Assembly: GCF_022524485.1 (NCBI RefSeq)
Contig: NZ_JAKXMK010000002.1
Coordinates: 124,001-188,000 of the forward strand
Direction of reading: 5' to 3'
Length of the DNA: 64,000 nucleotides
Source: Pseudonocardia alaniniphila
Lineage (GTDB): Bacteria; Actinomycetota; Actinomycetes; Mycobacteriales; Pseudonocardiaceae
Shown here: in pieces, positions 33,261 through 41,488 of the stretch
Layout: the number at the start of each line of letters is the position of its first letter
How positions within the stretch are numbered: the first letter of the stretch is position 1
Program-made: the position numbers and the translations under genes
Notes under the pieces: generated by a model
What the model saw: only the letters and a program-made list of their open reading frames with translations
The model's database searches: none
Told to the model about the DNA's origin: nothing

Positions 33261-34934
33261 ATGACCGCGTCGGGCGGGAGTGACCGCGTGGTCGACTTCG
33301 TGATCGTCGGGTCCGGGTCCGCGGGTTCGGTGCTGGCCAACCGGCTCAGCGCCGACCCGGCCAACCGCGTGCTGCTGCTGGAGGCCGGCCGACCCGACCA
33401 CCTGTGGGACGTCATGGTCCACATGCCCGGCGCGTTGGGCTTCCCGGTCGGTAGCCCGTTCCACGACTGGCGCTATGAGTCCGAGCCCGAGCCGCACATG
33501 CACGGCAGGCGTATGCAGCATCCGCGCGGCAAGCTGATCGGCGGCTCCAGCAGCATCAACGCGATGGTCTTCCAGCGCGGGCACCCCCTGGACTACGAGC
33601 GGTGGGGCGCCGATCCCGGCATGAGGGACTGGGACTACGCCCACTGCCTGCCCTACTTCAAGCGGCTGGAGACCAGCGCGATCGGGTCGGCCGGGGCCGT
33701 CCGCGGCTACGGCGGCCCGCAGCGGCTCGAACGCGGCCCTGTCACCAACCCGCTGTTCGCGGCGCTGTTCAGCGCCGCGCAGCAGGCCGGTCATCGGTTG
33801 GCCGAGGACCTCAACGGGACCGACCCGGAGGGGTTCGGCGCGTGGGAGCGCACGATCCACCGCGGCCGTCGGCTCTCGGCGGCCCGGGCGTTCCTGCACC
33901 CCGTGGCCGACCGGCCCAACCTGAAGGTTCGCTCGAACGTCCTGGTCACGCAGGTCCGTCTCGAGGGCGACCGCGCAGTCGGCGTGCGCTACGAGGAACG
34001 GTCGGGCCGGATGGTCGAGGTCACAGCGGGCGAGGTCGTGCTGGCCGCGGGCGCGTTCAACTCCCCGCAGTTGCTGCAGCTGTCCGGCATCGGCAACGCG
34101 AGCGCGCTCGCGGCCGCCGGTGTCCGGGTGGTGCACGACCTGCCGGGCGTCGGGGACAACCTGATGGACCACCTGGTGGCCAAGGTCCAGCACGCGTGCG
34201 CGCAGCCGATCTCGATGGGCGAGATGCGGCGCAAGCGCAACTGGCCCGGTATCGGGCTGCAGTGGCTGGCCGGGCGCGGACCTGCGGCGACCAACATCTT
34301 CGAGGCCGGCGGGTTCCTGCGCAGCAACCCCGGGGCCACCTACCCGGACCTCATGCTCGGCTTCGCACCCGTCGCGATGCGGTTCCACGACGACGCCCCG
34401 GAGCACGGCTACCAGCTGATCATGGCCGGCATGCTGGCCGAGGCCACCGGCACCGTGGCGATCACCTCGCCCGATCCGCACATCCCGCCCGCGATCCGGA
34501 TGAACTACCTGTCCACCGAGGCCGACCGGCGGTTCTGGGTGGATGCGCTGCGGATCACCCGGGAGATCTTCGCGCAGGACGCGTTCCGTGACCTCGACGC
34601 GGGCGAGACCTGGCCCGGCCCGGACGTGGTGAGCGACGAGGACGTCGTGGACTGGGTTCGGCGCACCGGCGAGACCGACATGCATCCGACGTCCACCTGC
34701 CGGATGGGCACCGGTCCCGGCTCCGTGCTGGACCCCTCGACGATGCGGGTGCATGGTCTCGACGGCCTGCGCGTGGTGGACGCGTCGGCGATGCCGTACT
34801 GCCCGAACAGCGCCACGCACGCGCCGACGATGATGCTCGCGGAGAAGGCGGCCGACCTGATCCTCGGCAACACCCCGCTGCAGGTGGAGCGACCTGCGAG
34901 AGTCGGCGGGGCGAGCGGGCGCGGGTCGGGCTGA
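33261..34934 (+). CDS. GMC-family FAD-dependent oxidoreductase (choline/alcohol dehydrogenase type)
   Basis: A 557-residue flavoprotein. FAD motif FVIVGSGSAGSVLANRLS is near residue 13. GMC signature 1 is around GKLIGGSSSINAMVFQRG (about 89-106), and signature 2 is around GAFNSPQLLQLSGIG. The C-terminal active-site pair lies in DMHPTSTCRMG and PNSATHAPTMM, where a second family histidine is replaced by Asn. It oxidises an alcohol or aldehyde; choline dehydrogenase is the best-known relative. GAGAGGAG precedes ATG 33261. Co-transcribed with the RmlC-like gene. Confidence 0.92.
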   Translation: MTASGGSDRVVDFVIVGSGSAGSVLANRLSADPANRVLLLEAGRPDHLWDVMVHMPGALGFPVGSPFHDWRYESEPEPHMHGRRMQHPRGKLIGGSSSINAMVFQRGHPLDYERWGADPGMRDWDYAHCLPYFKRLETSAIGSAGAVRGYGGPQRLERGPVTNPLFAALFSAAQQAGHRLAEDLNGTDPEGFGAWERTIHRGRRLSAARAFLHPVADRPNLKVRSNVLVTQVRLEGDRAVGVRYEERSGRMVEVTAGEVVLAAGAFNSPQLLQLSGIGNASALAAAGVRVVHDLPGVGDNLMDHLVAKVQHACAQPISMGEMRRKRNWPGIGLQWLAGRGPAATNIFEAGGFLRSNPGATYPDLMLGFAPVAMRFHDDAPEHGYQLIMAGMLAEATGTVAITSPDPHIPPAIRMNYLSTEADRRFWVDALRITREIFAQDAFRDLDAGETWPGPDVVSDEDVVDWVRRTGETDMHPTSTCRMGTGPGSVLDPSTMRVHGLDGLRVVDASAMPYCPNSATHAPTMMLAEKAADLILGNTPLQVERPARVGGASGRGSG

Positions 34935-34944
34935 AGCCCGGCTG

Positions 34945-36183
34945 TCACGTCGTGGGAGCAGGCCCGCTCCGGGCCAGGCGTTCGGTTCGACGGCGCAGGG
35001 TCGCCTGGACGTCGTGCTCGTGGATCCAGGCGATCTCCTGCGGGAGGCGCGCCAGCGCCCGGTTGCGTTCGTCGGCCGCGGCGCCGTCCGGCAGGTGCAG
35101 CAGGGCGTTGGTGAGCCACGACAGGCGTTGGATCCGGCGGGTCCGGCCGCGCCGCAGCGCCTGGTAGGTCGCGAACGCGCTGGGCAGCTCGATCGTGTCC
35201 GGCACCTGCGCGAGGAGCGCGGCCAGCGTGAAGGCGTCCTCCACGGTCGTGTTCGCGCCCTGGCCCTGGTGGGGCAGCATGGCGTGGGCCGCATCGCCGA
35301 GCAGGACGGCACGGCCCCGGTGCCAGCGCGGGAGGGGGCGCACGGCGAACAGGCCCCAGCGCACGGCGTGCGTCACTGCGCCGATCATCGCGGTGGCCGC
35401 CGGATGCCACCCGTGGAACGCGCGCAGCGGTTCGTCAGCGGCGACGTCGTCGACCCAGCCGTCGGTGCGGGCCCACGTCCGCGGGCCCTCGACGACCGCG
35501 AGGAAGTTGACGCTGTCGCCCGTCGGGCCGATCGGATAGTGCAGCAGGTGCGCGCCGGGACCCGTCCAGAACTGGATGGACTGCGGATCGGGCAGGCCCG
35601 GTAGTCGGTCGACGGGCACGATCCCGCGGAAGCCACTGGTGCCCGAGTAGATCTCGTGGTCGTCGCCTGCCACCCAGCGCCGGACGGTGGAGCGGATCCC
35701 GTCGGCGCCGACCACGACGTCGGCGTGCGCGGTGTCCCCGGCGGAGAACCCGAGCACGAGCCCATCGGGTCGCTCGGTGAGGCCGACGAGCCGGTACCCC
35801 AGGTGCAGTGTGCCGGCGGCGAGCGCGCTGCTGAGGATCACCTGCAACTGCGCCCGACGGATGCCGTGGACGGGCGCCTGGAACCGGTTCCGGTACCACG
35901 ATCCACTGTGGACCGGGTGTGCGGCGATCCTGGCGCCGTCCCGCCAGTGCCGGTGGATCAGTTCCTCGGGGGTCGTCGACGCCGCCGCGAGCCGGTCGCC
36001 CAGGCCGATGCGTTCGAGCTCGCGCGTGGCGTTGGCGGTGAGCGCCACCGCGGCCCCGATCTCGGTCAGTTGTGGTGTCTGCTCGTACACATCCGCCGTG
36101 AGTCCGCGCTCGCGCAGCGCGAGAGCAAGGGTCAAGCCGCCGATTCCGCCGCCGATGATCGCCACTCTCAGTGTCGAAGCCAT
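34945..36183 (-). CDS. FAD-dependent monooxygenase, salicylate-hydroxylase-like
   Basis: About 412 residues. The Rossmann motif IIGGGIGGLTLALALRERG is close to the N terminus, DADGIRS is present as GADGIRSTVR, and GDAAHAMLPHQGQGANTTVEDA carries the second FAD contact. These are the class A aromatic hydroxylase signatures and match salicylate 1-hydroxylase relatives. ATG 36183 places the FAD motif at the usual position; an upstream ATG at 36216 adds eleven residues. It converges on the GMC gene. Aromatic substrate not determinable. Confidence 0.9.
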   Translation of the reverse strand: MASTLRVAIIGGGIGGLTLALALRERGLTADVYEQTPQLTEIGAAVALTANATRELERIGLGDRLAAASTTPEELIHRHWRDGARIAAHPVHSGSWYRNRFQAPVHGIRRAQLQVILSSALAAGTLHLGYRLVGLTERPDGLVLGFSAGDTAHADVVVGADGIRSTVRRWVAGDDHEIYSGTSGFRGIVPVDRLPGLPDPQSIQFWTGPGAHLLHYPIGPTGDSVNFLAVVEGPRTWARTDGWVDDVAADEPLRAFHGWHPAATAMIGAVTHAVRWGLFAVRPLPRWHRGRAVLLGDAAHAMLPHQGQGANTTVEDAFTLAALLAQVPDTIELPSAFATYQALRRGRTRRIQRLSWLTNALLHLPDGAAADERNRALARLPQEIAWIHEHDVQATLRRRTERLARSGPAPTT

Positions 36184-36262
36184 GACGGAACGGTAGATCG
36201 GGTTTTTGTCGTTCATCTTCGGTTTCGGGGCACAAACCCGGTGCGCAGGCGCTACCAGTGGC

Positions 36263-37024
36263 TCAGCCGACCACCCCGACCGCCGACCATGCGACCGCCG
36301 TGATCTCGAACGGCGCCGGTGGCTGTAGCTCGGCGCAGTGGGTCCGCAGCGCCTCCCGCCGTTCGTCGTCGAGCCCGGCGATGTAGGTCCCGGCCGGTCC
36401 GACGCCGAGCATCATCGGATCCCACCAGTCGTCGAAGGTCGGGTAGGCGACCGTGACGTGGAGCTCCGACGAGCGGATGTCCCGCAGTCCGGCGGCGGCG
36501 AACAGCTCGGCCAGCTCGCCCGCGCGTGAGCCGGGACGGTCGGATTCGCCGGGCGCGTCCGGGTCGAGGTCGTACACCGCCCGCCAGAGCGGCGACAGCG
36601 GTCCGCGGCCGCCGGGGTGGTCCCAGACGCAGGCGGCGACGACGCCGCCGGAACGCGTGACGCGGGCCATCTCGGCGAGGCCGGCACCGGCGTTCGCCAT
36701 GAAGTGCACGACGAGATGCGCCGTTGCGACGTCGAACCCGTCGTCCTCGAACGGCAGGTGCTCCGCGACGCCGTGACGGACGTCGACGCCCGGCAGGCGC
36801 GACCGCGCGGCGGCCACGAACGGTTCGGACGGGTCGACCGCCGCGACGGCACCGGCTCCCAGGCGCGCGACGAGCACCGCGGTCAGGGCGCCGGGTCCGC
36901 AGCCGACATCGAGTGCCCGCTGCCCGGCGCGGAGCCGGAGCTGGTCGGCGAACCCGCCGGCGAGCGGTTCGGAGTAGCGGCCCATGTATCGCTCATAGGC
37001 GTCAGGGGGGACGACGAAGCTCAT
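36263..37024 (-). CDS. Class I SAM-dependent methyltransferase
   Basis: About 253 residues. Motif I is LDVGCGPGALT (38-48), post-I is AAVDPSEPF, and motif II/III follow as LPFEDDGFDVATAHLVVHFM and ARVTRSGGVVAACVWD. The fold is the ubiquinone/menaquinone methyltransferase type. The acceptor is unknown. It lies upstream of the salicylate-hydroxylase-like gene on the same strand with 79 bp between, so they may be co-expressed. ATG 37024 is used. Confidence 0.88.
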   Translation of the reverse strand: MSFVVPPDAYERYMGRYSEPLAGGFADQLRLRAGQRALDVGCGPGALTAVLVARLGAGAVAAVDPSEPFVAAARSRLPGVDVRHGVAEHLPFEDDGFDVATAHLVVHFMANAGAGLAEMARVTRSGGVVAACVWDHPGGRGPLSPLWRAVYDLDPDAPGESDRPGSRAGELAELFAAAGLRDIRSSELHVTVAYPTFDDWWDPMMLGVGPAGTYIAGLDDERREALRTHCAELQPPAPFEITAVAWSAVGVVG

Positions 37025-37177
37025 GCAGGCGATCGTGCTCCGTGCGGGCCGCGACGTCACCACGCTGTGTGACGCACCGGCTGCCTACCAGATCGGGCGA
37101 TCGATCCATACCCCCGATCCGGCTCAATAGCTCGCTGTAGCCTGCCGGAACTCCCCGAGTCCGCCATCCTGCTCGGC

Positions 37178-37771
37178 ATGCGCTCGAGACGACTGCTGAT
37201 CCTCGGCCTGCTCTGTGTCCCGCTTGCCGCCTGCGGAGGTGGCGGCACGGCTCCGGCGGCGCCCCCGTCTCCCGCTGCGCCGCCGGCCGCCGGCGAGACC
37301 ATCCGGGCGAGCGGCACGTTTGCGGCGCCGCCTCCGGGAGTGGCGGTGACCTACGACCAGACGCTGGTCCCGGTCGGTTCCACGGCCGTCGTCGACGCCA
37401 CCGAGGGCGATGGCCGCACCACCGTCACGATGGACGTCACCGGGCTCGAGCCGAACCGGCGCTACGGTGCCCACGCGCACGCGAACCCGTGCGGCGCCAC
37501 GGGTGCCGATGCCGGACCCCACTTCCAGTTCACACCCGACCCCGTTCAGCCCAGCGTCGACCCGGCCTACGCCAACCCGCAGAACGAGATCTGGCTCGAC
37601 TTCACCACCGACGCGCAGGGCGCCGCCACGGCGACCTCCACCGTGAACTGGGAGTTCCCGGAGGATCGGCGTGCCCAGTCCGTGGTCATCCACACCATGC
37701 CGACCTCCATGGAGCCGGGCAAAGCCGGTACCGCGGGGGATCGCGCGGGCTGCATCACAGTGGGGTTCTAG
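37178..37771 (+). CDS. Lipoprotein of the Cu/Zn superoxide dismutase family
   Basis: A 197-residue exported protein. The signal peptide ends in the lipobox LAAC with Cys19, followed by a Pro/Ala linker. The SodC-like domain shows metal ligands His99 and His101 (GAHAHANPCG), His115 (GPHFQF) and His172 (VVIHTM), and the conserved disulfide pair Cys105 and Cys192. The active-site loop Arg and some zinc ligands of true SodC are not clear, so copper binding or dismutase activity is uncertain. It is a lone gene converging on the SDR. Confidence 0.82.
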   Translation: MRSRRLLILGLLCVPLAACGGGGTAPAAPPSPAAPPAAGETIRASGTFAAPPPGVAVTYDQTLVPVGSTAVVDATEGDGRTTVTMDVTGLEPNRRYGAHAHANPCGATGADAGPHFQFTPDPVQPSVDPAYANPQNEIWLDFTTDAQGAATATSTVNWEFPEDRRAQSVVIHTMPTSMEPGKAGTAGDRAGCITVGF

Positions 37772-37775
37772 CCCG

Positions 37776-38570
37776 TCAGTAGTGGATGGTGCCTCGGCTG
37801 CCGCCGCCCACGGGGATGGCGTCGCCGCTGATCGCGACGCTGCGCGGTGAGGCGAGGAAGGTCACGACATCGGCCACCTCCTCGGCGGTGATCAGCCGCC
37901 CGATGCTCGTGGAGGCGGCGAAGCGGGCGGTGATCTCCTCCGCTGTCACACCGGCACGCTCGGCCATGCCGGCGTGGAACTCGGAGACGCGCTCGGTGAC
38001 CGTCATCCCGGGGTGGACGGCCGTGACCGTGATGCCGCTTCGCCCGAGCTCGTCGGCGAGGTTCTTCGTCATCGCGACCACAGCCACGTTGCGGATGGAA
38101 CCCACGATCGAGCCGGTGAGGCGGGCCGCGAGCCCACTGACGTTGACGATGCGGCCCCAGCCCGCGGCGGTCATGTGCGGAGCGACGGCGCGGGCACAGC
38201 GCAGGTAGCCGAGCACCTTCGTCTCGATCTCCACGCGGAGCGCGTCGTCGGTGAGCTCCGCGAGCGGCGGCACGGCTCCGGCCGCGGGTTCTGCCGCAGC
38301 GTTGACCAGGATGTCGACTCCGCCCAGTGCGGCGACGACGTCCTCGACCATGGCGCGCACATCGCCGTCGTCGCGTGTGTCCGTGGGGCGGACGAACACG
38401 GCGGTGCCGTGCCGCGCGACCTGCTCGGCGGCCTTGTCGAGTGCGACGCGGTCGCGAGCGACCAGCGCGACGGACGATCCTTCTGCGGCGAGCCGGTCGG
38501 CGACAGCCAGTCCGATGCCGCGGCTGCCGCCCGTGACCACGGCGCGCTTGCCCTTGAGTTCGAGATCCAC
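37776..38570 (-). CDS. SDR-fold protein lacking the catalytic Tyr and Lys
   Basis: About 264 residues. The NAD(P) motif TGGSRGIG (13-20), NAAA in place of NNAG, and Ser145 (NVSGLAAR) are present. Where YxxxK should stand, the sequence is GSIRNVAVVAMTK (157-169), so Tyr is Gly157 and Lys is Asn161. The C terminus keeps AISGDAIPVGGGSRGTIHY. The nucleotide-binding fold is intact but normal SDR chemistry should be impossible, so it may be a binding or partner protein. GTG 38570 has AGAGGA upstream. Confidence 0.88.
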   Translation of the reverse strand: MDLELKGKRAVVTGGSRGIGLAVADRLAAEGSSVALVARDRVALDKAAEQVARHGTAVFVRPTDTRDDGDVRAMVEDVVAALGGVDILVNAAAEPAAGAVPPLAELTDDALRVEIETKVLGYLRCARAVAPHMTAAGWGRIVNVSGLAARLTGSIVGSIRNVAVVAMTKNLADELGRSGITVTAVHPGMTVTERVSEFHAGMAERAGVTAEEITARFAASTSIGRLITAEEVADVVTFLASPRSVAISGDAIPVGGGSRGTIHY

Positions 38571-38754
38571 TCGGTCCTCTCTACCAGGTGCCGGAAGAGA
38601 GGGTTCACATACCACATGGGGGATTGAAGACGTACGCCGGGTACATCACCCTTGCCTGAGGGCTCCGATCGGGTGATGATCTTCTGGCACCGACAGGAGC
38701 GCTCCGATCACGGAGAGTGACAAGCGGTGGGTACGGCGGTCAAAGGGGACGTGG

Positions 38755-38934
38755 ATGTCGAGCGATCACGAGTACACCGGTGATTACGGCTACGACCTGC
38801 TGCACGAGGTGCGGCGGATGAAGGTCTTCGTCCCGGCCGCCCGGACGCCCCTGCCGGTTCGTGGTGTTCGCGCCTGCGGCAGTGATCTCGACCCGGACGG
38901 CGACCTCGGGTACGACCAGGCACACGAGAAGTAA
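38755..38934 (+). CDS. 59-residue protein with duplicated GYD-HE motif
   Basis: ATG 38755 is preceded by AAGGGGAC and the frame ends at TAA 38932. The N terminus has GDYGYDLLHEV and the C terminus GDLGYDQAHEK, two copies of G-D-x-G-Y-D-x-x-H-E separated by a basic, proline-containing linker (RRMKVFVPAARTPLPVRG). It is acidic at both ends, has one cysteine, and no membrane segment. I do not recognise a family. The internal repeat and ribosome site support real coding. Confidence 0.6.
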   Translation: MSSDHEYTGDYGYDLLHEVRRMKVFVPAARTPLPVRGVRACGSDLDPDGDLGYDQAHEK

Positions 38935-39137
38935 TTCGCATCTTTCGAGCGCGAGCGCATTCTCGATTCTCCGCGCTGACTCGAACTGTTAGTGTGAGTG
39001 ATGCCGTTCCTCGAGGCATCGCGCGGCGCAGCTGTCCTTTTTCGGGTCGTGGAATTTCGGTGTCCGGTTGGTGCTCGTCCCGATCGAGGGCGGAATTCCT
39101 GCGGCGATGTCGCCCGCGCCCCGATCGAGGAGTGAGT

Positions 39138-40307
39138 ATGACCACTGCCGCCCGTCCTTCCCCGAAGGACGTGGACCCCCTCGCGCTCCCGGACGTCCTG
39201 CGGCCGGCCATCGAAGCTCGGCGCACGGAGATCGAGAGTCAGCGGCGACTGCCATCGGAGCTGGTGGCGACGTTGCGCGCGTCGGGGGCCTTCCGCATTT
39301 TCACCCCACGTGAGTACGGCGGTTTCGAGTCCAGCCTGACCGACATGGTGACGGTGCTGGAAGCCATCGGCCGTATCGACGCCTCTGTCGTATGGACGAT
39401 GTGGAACGGCAACCTGGGTTTCTTCGCCGTATGGCTTCGCGATGCCGGGGTTGCGACGATCTGGGACGCGCATCCCGACCCGATCATCGTCAACTCGACC
39501 CGCCTGACGGGCAGTGCCACTCCCGCGGAGAACGGCTACACCTTGTCCGGGCGGTGGGACATCGTCACCGGCGTGGACGCTGCCGACTGGATCGCGCTCT
39601 TCGCACTGGTGCCCCCGCCGGGCGGAAGCGACGATTCCGAGCACCCGGAGGTCAGGGTGTTCTGTGTGCCTCGGGACGCCGTCACGGTCCTCGACACCTG
39701 GCATGTCGGGGGCATGCGCGGCACGGGGAGCAACAGCGTGGTCGTCGACCAGCTGTTCGTTCCCGCCGAGATGACGAACGACGTGTTCGCCCCGTTCCGG
39801 ATCGACCGGCCGCTCTATCGCATCCCCGCCTTCACGCTGGCCTCGACCGGTGGTGCGGGCGCGGTGCTGGGCATCGCCAGGGCCGCGGTGGACGAGATCG
39901 TGGAGCTGGCCGGCACCAAGGTCACCGAGATCGGGACGCCCCTCGGGCACGGCGAGCACGTCCAGGATGCGATCGGACGGGCGGAGGCCGCTCTGCGGTC
40001 AGCGCGGCTGCTGCTGTTCGCCGCGACCGGAACGATCGACGATGCCGCGGCGGCCGGTGCCCCGATCACCGAGGCGATGCGCGCCGAGCTGCGGGCGGCG
40101 ATGAGCAACGCGGGCGAGATCAGCCGCATCGTGCTGACCAGCATGTACGAGCTGGGCGGATCGTCGTCGCTCTACACGGGGAACCGGGTCGAGCAGCTCT
40201 TCCGCGACGGTCTCGCGGGTACGCAGCACGGCATCCTGGGCCGGGCGCAGTTCGCGCTCGCCGGCCGGGTGCGCCTCGGCCTCGATCCGCAGAGCCCGAT
40301 CTTCTGA
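39138..40307 (+). CDS. Acyl-CoA dehydrogenase-fold flavin monooxygenase (HsaA/DszC type)
   Basis: About 389 residues. N-terminal helical bundle (ESQRRLPSELVATLRASGAFRIF), the middle beta domain with SGRWDIVTGVDAADWIALF, then WHVGGMRGTGSNSVVVDQLFVP, and a C-terminal four-helix bundle ending SSSLYTGNRVEQLFRDGLAGTQH. The pattern matches two-component monooxygenases that use reduced FMN or FAD from a separate reductase, rather than true acyl-CoA dehydrogenases. ATG 39138 has GAGGAG seven bases upstream; a longer frame from 38994 lacks family sequence. Substrate unknown. Confidence 0.88.
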   Translation: MTTAARPSPKDVDPLALPDVLRPAIEARRTEIESQRRLPSELVATLRASGAFRIFTPREYGGFESSLTDMVTVLEAIGRIDASVVWTMWNGNLGFFAVWLRDAGVATIWDAHPDPIIVNSTRLTGSATPAENGYTLSGRWDIVTGVDAADWIALFALVPPPGGSDDSEHPEVRVFCVPRDAVTVLDTWHVGGMRGTGSNSVVVDQLFVPAEMTNDVFAPFRIDRPLYRIPAFTLASTGGAGAVLGIARAAVDEIVELAGTKVTEIGTPLGHGEHVQDAIGRAEAALRSARLLLFAATGTIDDAAAAGAPITEAMRAELRAAMSNAGEISRIVLTSMYELGGSSSLYTGNRVEQLFRDGLAGTQHGILGRAQFALAGRVRLGLDPQSPIF

Positions 40308-40315
40308 CGAAGCGA

Positions 40316-41488
40316 TCACGCCGGGGACGGGGCCTCGTCGGGCATGCTGAACGGCCAGCGCCGCCCGATCCCGACGTAGAGGACCACGGAGGTGCCGATG
40401 CTGTTGAGTGCGACGTGGCCCACCCAGTCCTGAGGAGTCGCCTTCGTCCAGGACAGGTTGTCGGCGCAGACCGTGAGGACCACATAGAGGGCTGCGGCCA
40501 GGAGCACGACGATCAGGAACGAGCCGACCCGGGAGCGGATCCAGCCCTCGAACAGCATCCCGATGACGAGCCCGGCAGCGATGAACGAGCCCGCCCCGGC
40601 GGTGATCGCGGCCGAGGGCACACCGGCGAGATCGTGGACGAGGGCGTAGGTCAGCAGACCGCCGCCGATCACGACGATGTTGCCGGCAGCGATGCGCTGC
40701 CAGCGCTGCCGCCACTCCGCGAAGGGCCATCCGCGCCAGACGACGAAGAACAGCACCTGCCATGCCCCGATGACGGCGAGGATGGCACCGACCTCGGCTC
40801 CCGGCAGCGGTCCGCTGTGGGCGGTGAGGCCGGAGCCCGGGGCCGCGTCGACGTCCACGACGGCGGCGTAGAGGGCGAGGGCGACGACCCACGACACCGC
40901 CAGCGCGGCGACTCCCGCTGCGAACCGGCCGAGCCGCCGCAGCGGCCAGCCCTCGCAGACGAGCGTCAGCTGGAGGATCGCGACGAAGGCGGTGCCGGCC
41001 AGCGGGAGCGTGGCGGGGTACGTCGTGAAATGCCCCGGCCCCGGCGCCGGATCGAAGATCCCGCGCACGTCCAGGTGGCCCACGACGATCTGGCCGAGCA
41101 TCGCCAGCAGGATCGCCGCGACGATGACGAGACCGGTGTCGAGCAGCCCGGACCAGCCGGGACGCAGGCTCGACCCCGGCCAGTCCTCCCACCAGAAGGC
41201 GATCATGGCCACGGCCGGGAGCGCGAACGTCACCAGCGGGCCGAGCACCAGCGCCGAGGGTTCGGGGCCGCCCGCACCGACCGCGATCAGGACGGCCACG
41301 GGGACGACGAGCAACAGACCGGCCAGGCCGAGCGCAGGCTGCCGGGCGAAGCGTCCGCGTCCGGGGTCGGCGGGCGTGCGCCCGCGCGCGGCCGGGTTGC
41401 TGATCGTCGGGCGATGGGGCAGAGCGCGTGAGAACCTGCCGACGTCTGCGGGCTGCGCGAGCGGGACCTCGGGCGGGGGAGTGGTCAT
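40316..41488 (-). CDS. Multispanning membrane protein coupled to the Pao-like operon
   Basis: A 390-residue protein with about ten hydrophobic helices after a basic, proline-rich N terminus of 50 residues. Segments such as LGLAGLLLVVPVAVLIAVG, TGLVIVAAILLAMLGQIVV and SFLIVVLLAAALYVVLTVC are clear. No known transporter motif is seen. Its ATG overlaps the stop of the molybdenum-subunit gene by four bases, so it is translated with the aldehyde oxidoreductase. It might anchor the complex or move its substrate, which is inference. Confidence 0.78.
   Translation of the reverse strand: MTTPPPEVPLAQPADVGRFSRALPHRPTISNPAARGRTPADPGRGRFARQPALGLAGLLLVVPVAVLIAVGAGGPEPSALVLGPLVTFALPAVAMIAFWWEDWPGSSLRPGWSGLLDTGLVIVAAILLAMLGQIVVGHLDVRGIFDPAPGPGHFTTYPATLPLAGTAFVAILQLTLVCEGWPLRRLGRFAAGVAALAVSWVVALALYAAVVDVDAAPGSGLTAHSGPLPGAEVGAILAVIGAWQVLFFVVWRGWPFAEWRQRWQRIAAGNIVVIGGGLLTYALVHDLAGVPSAAITAGAGSFIAAGLVIGMLFEGWIRSRVGSFLIVVLLAAALYVVLTVCADNLSWTKATPQDWVGHVALNSIGTSVVLYVGIGRRWPFSMPDEAPSPA

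Noticed and set aside
33237-35312. A 691-codon minus-strand frame opposite the GMC oxidoreductase
   Set aside because: Antisense shadow with no family similarity and strongly biased composition.
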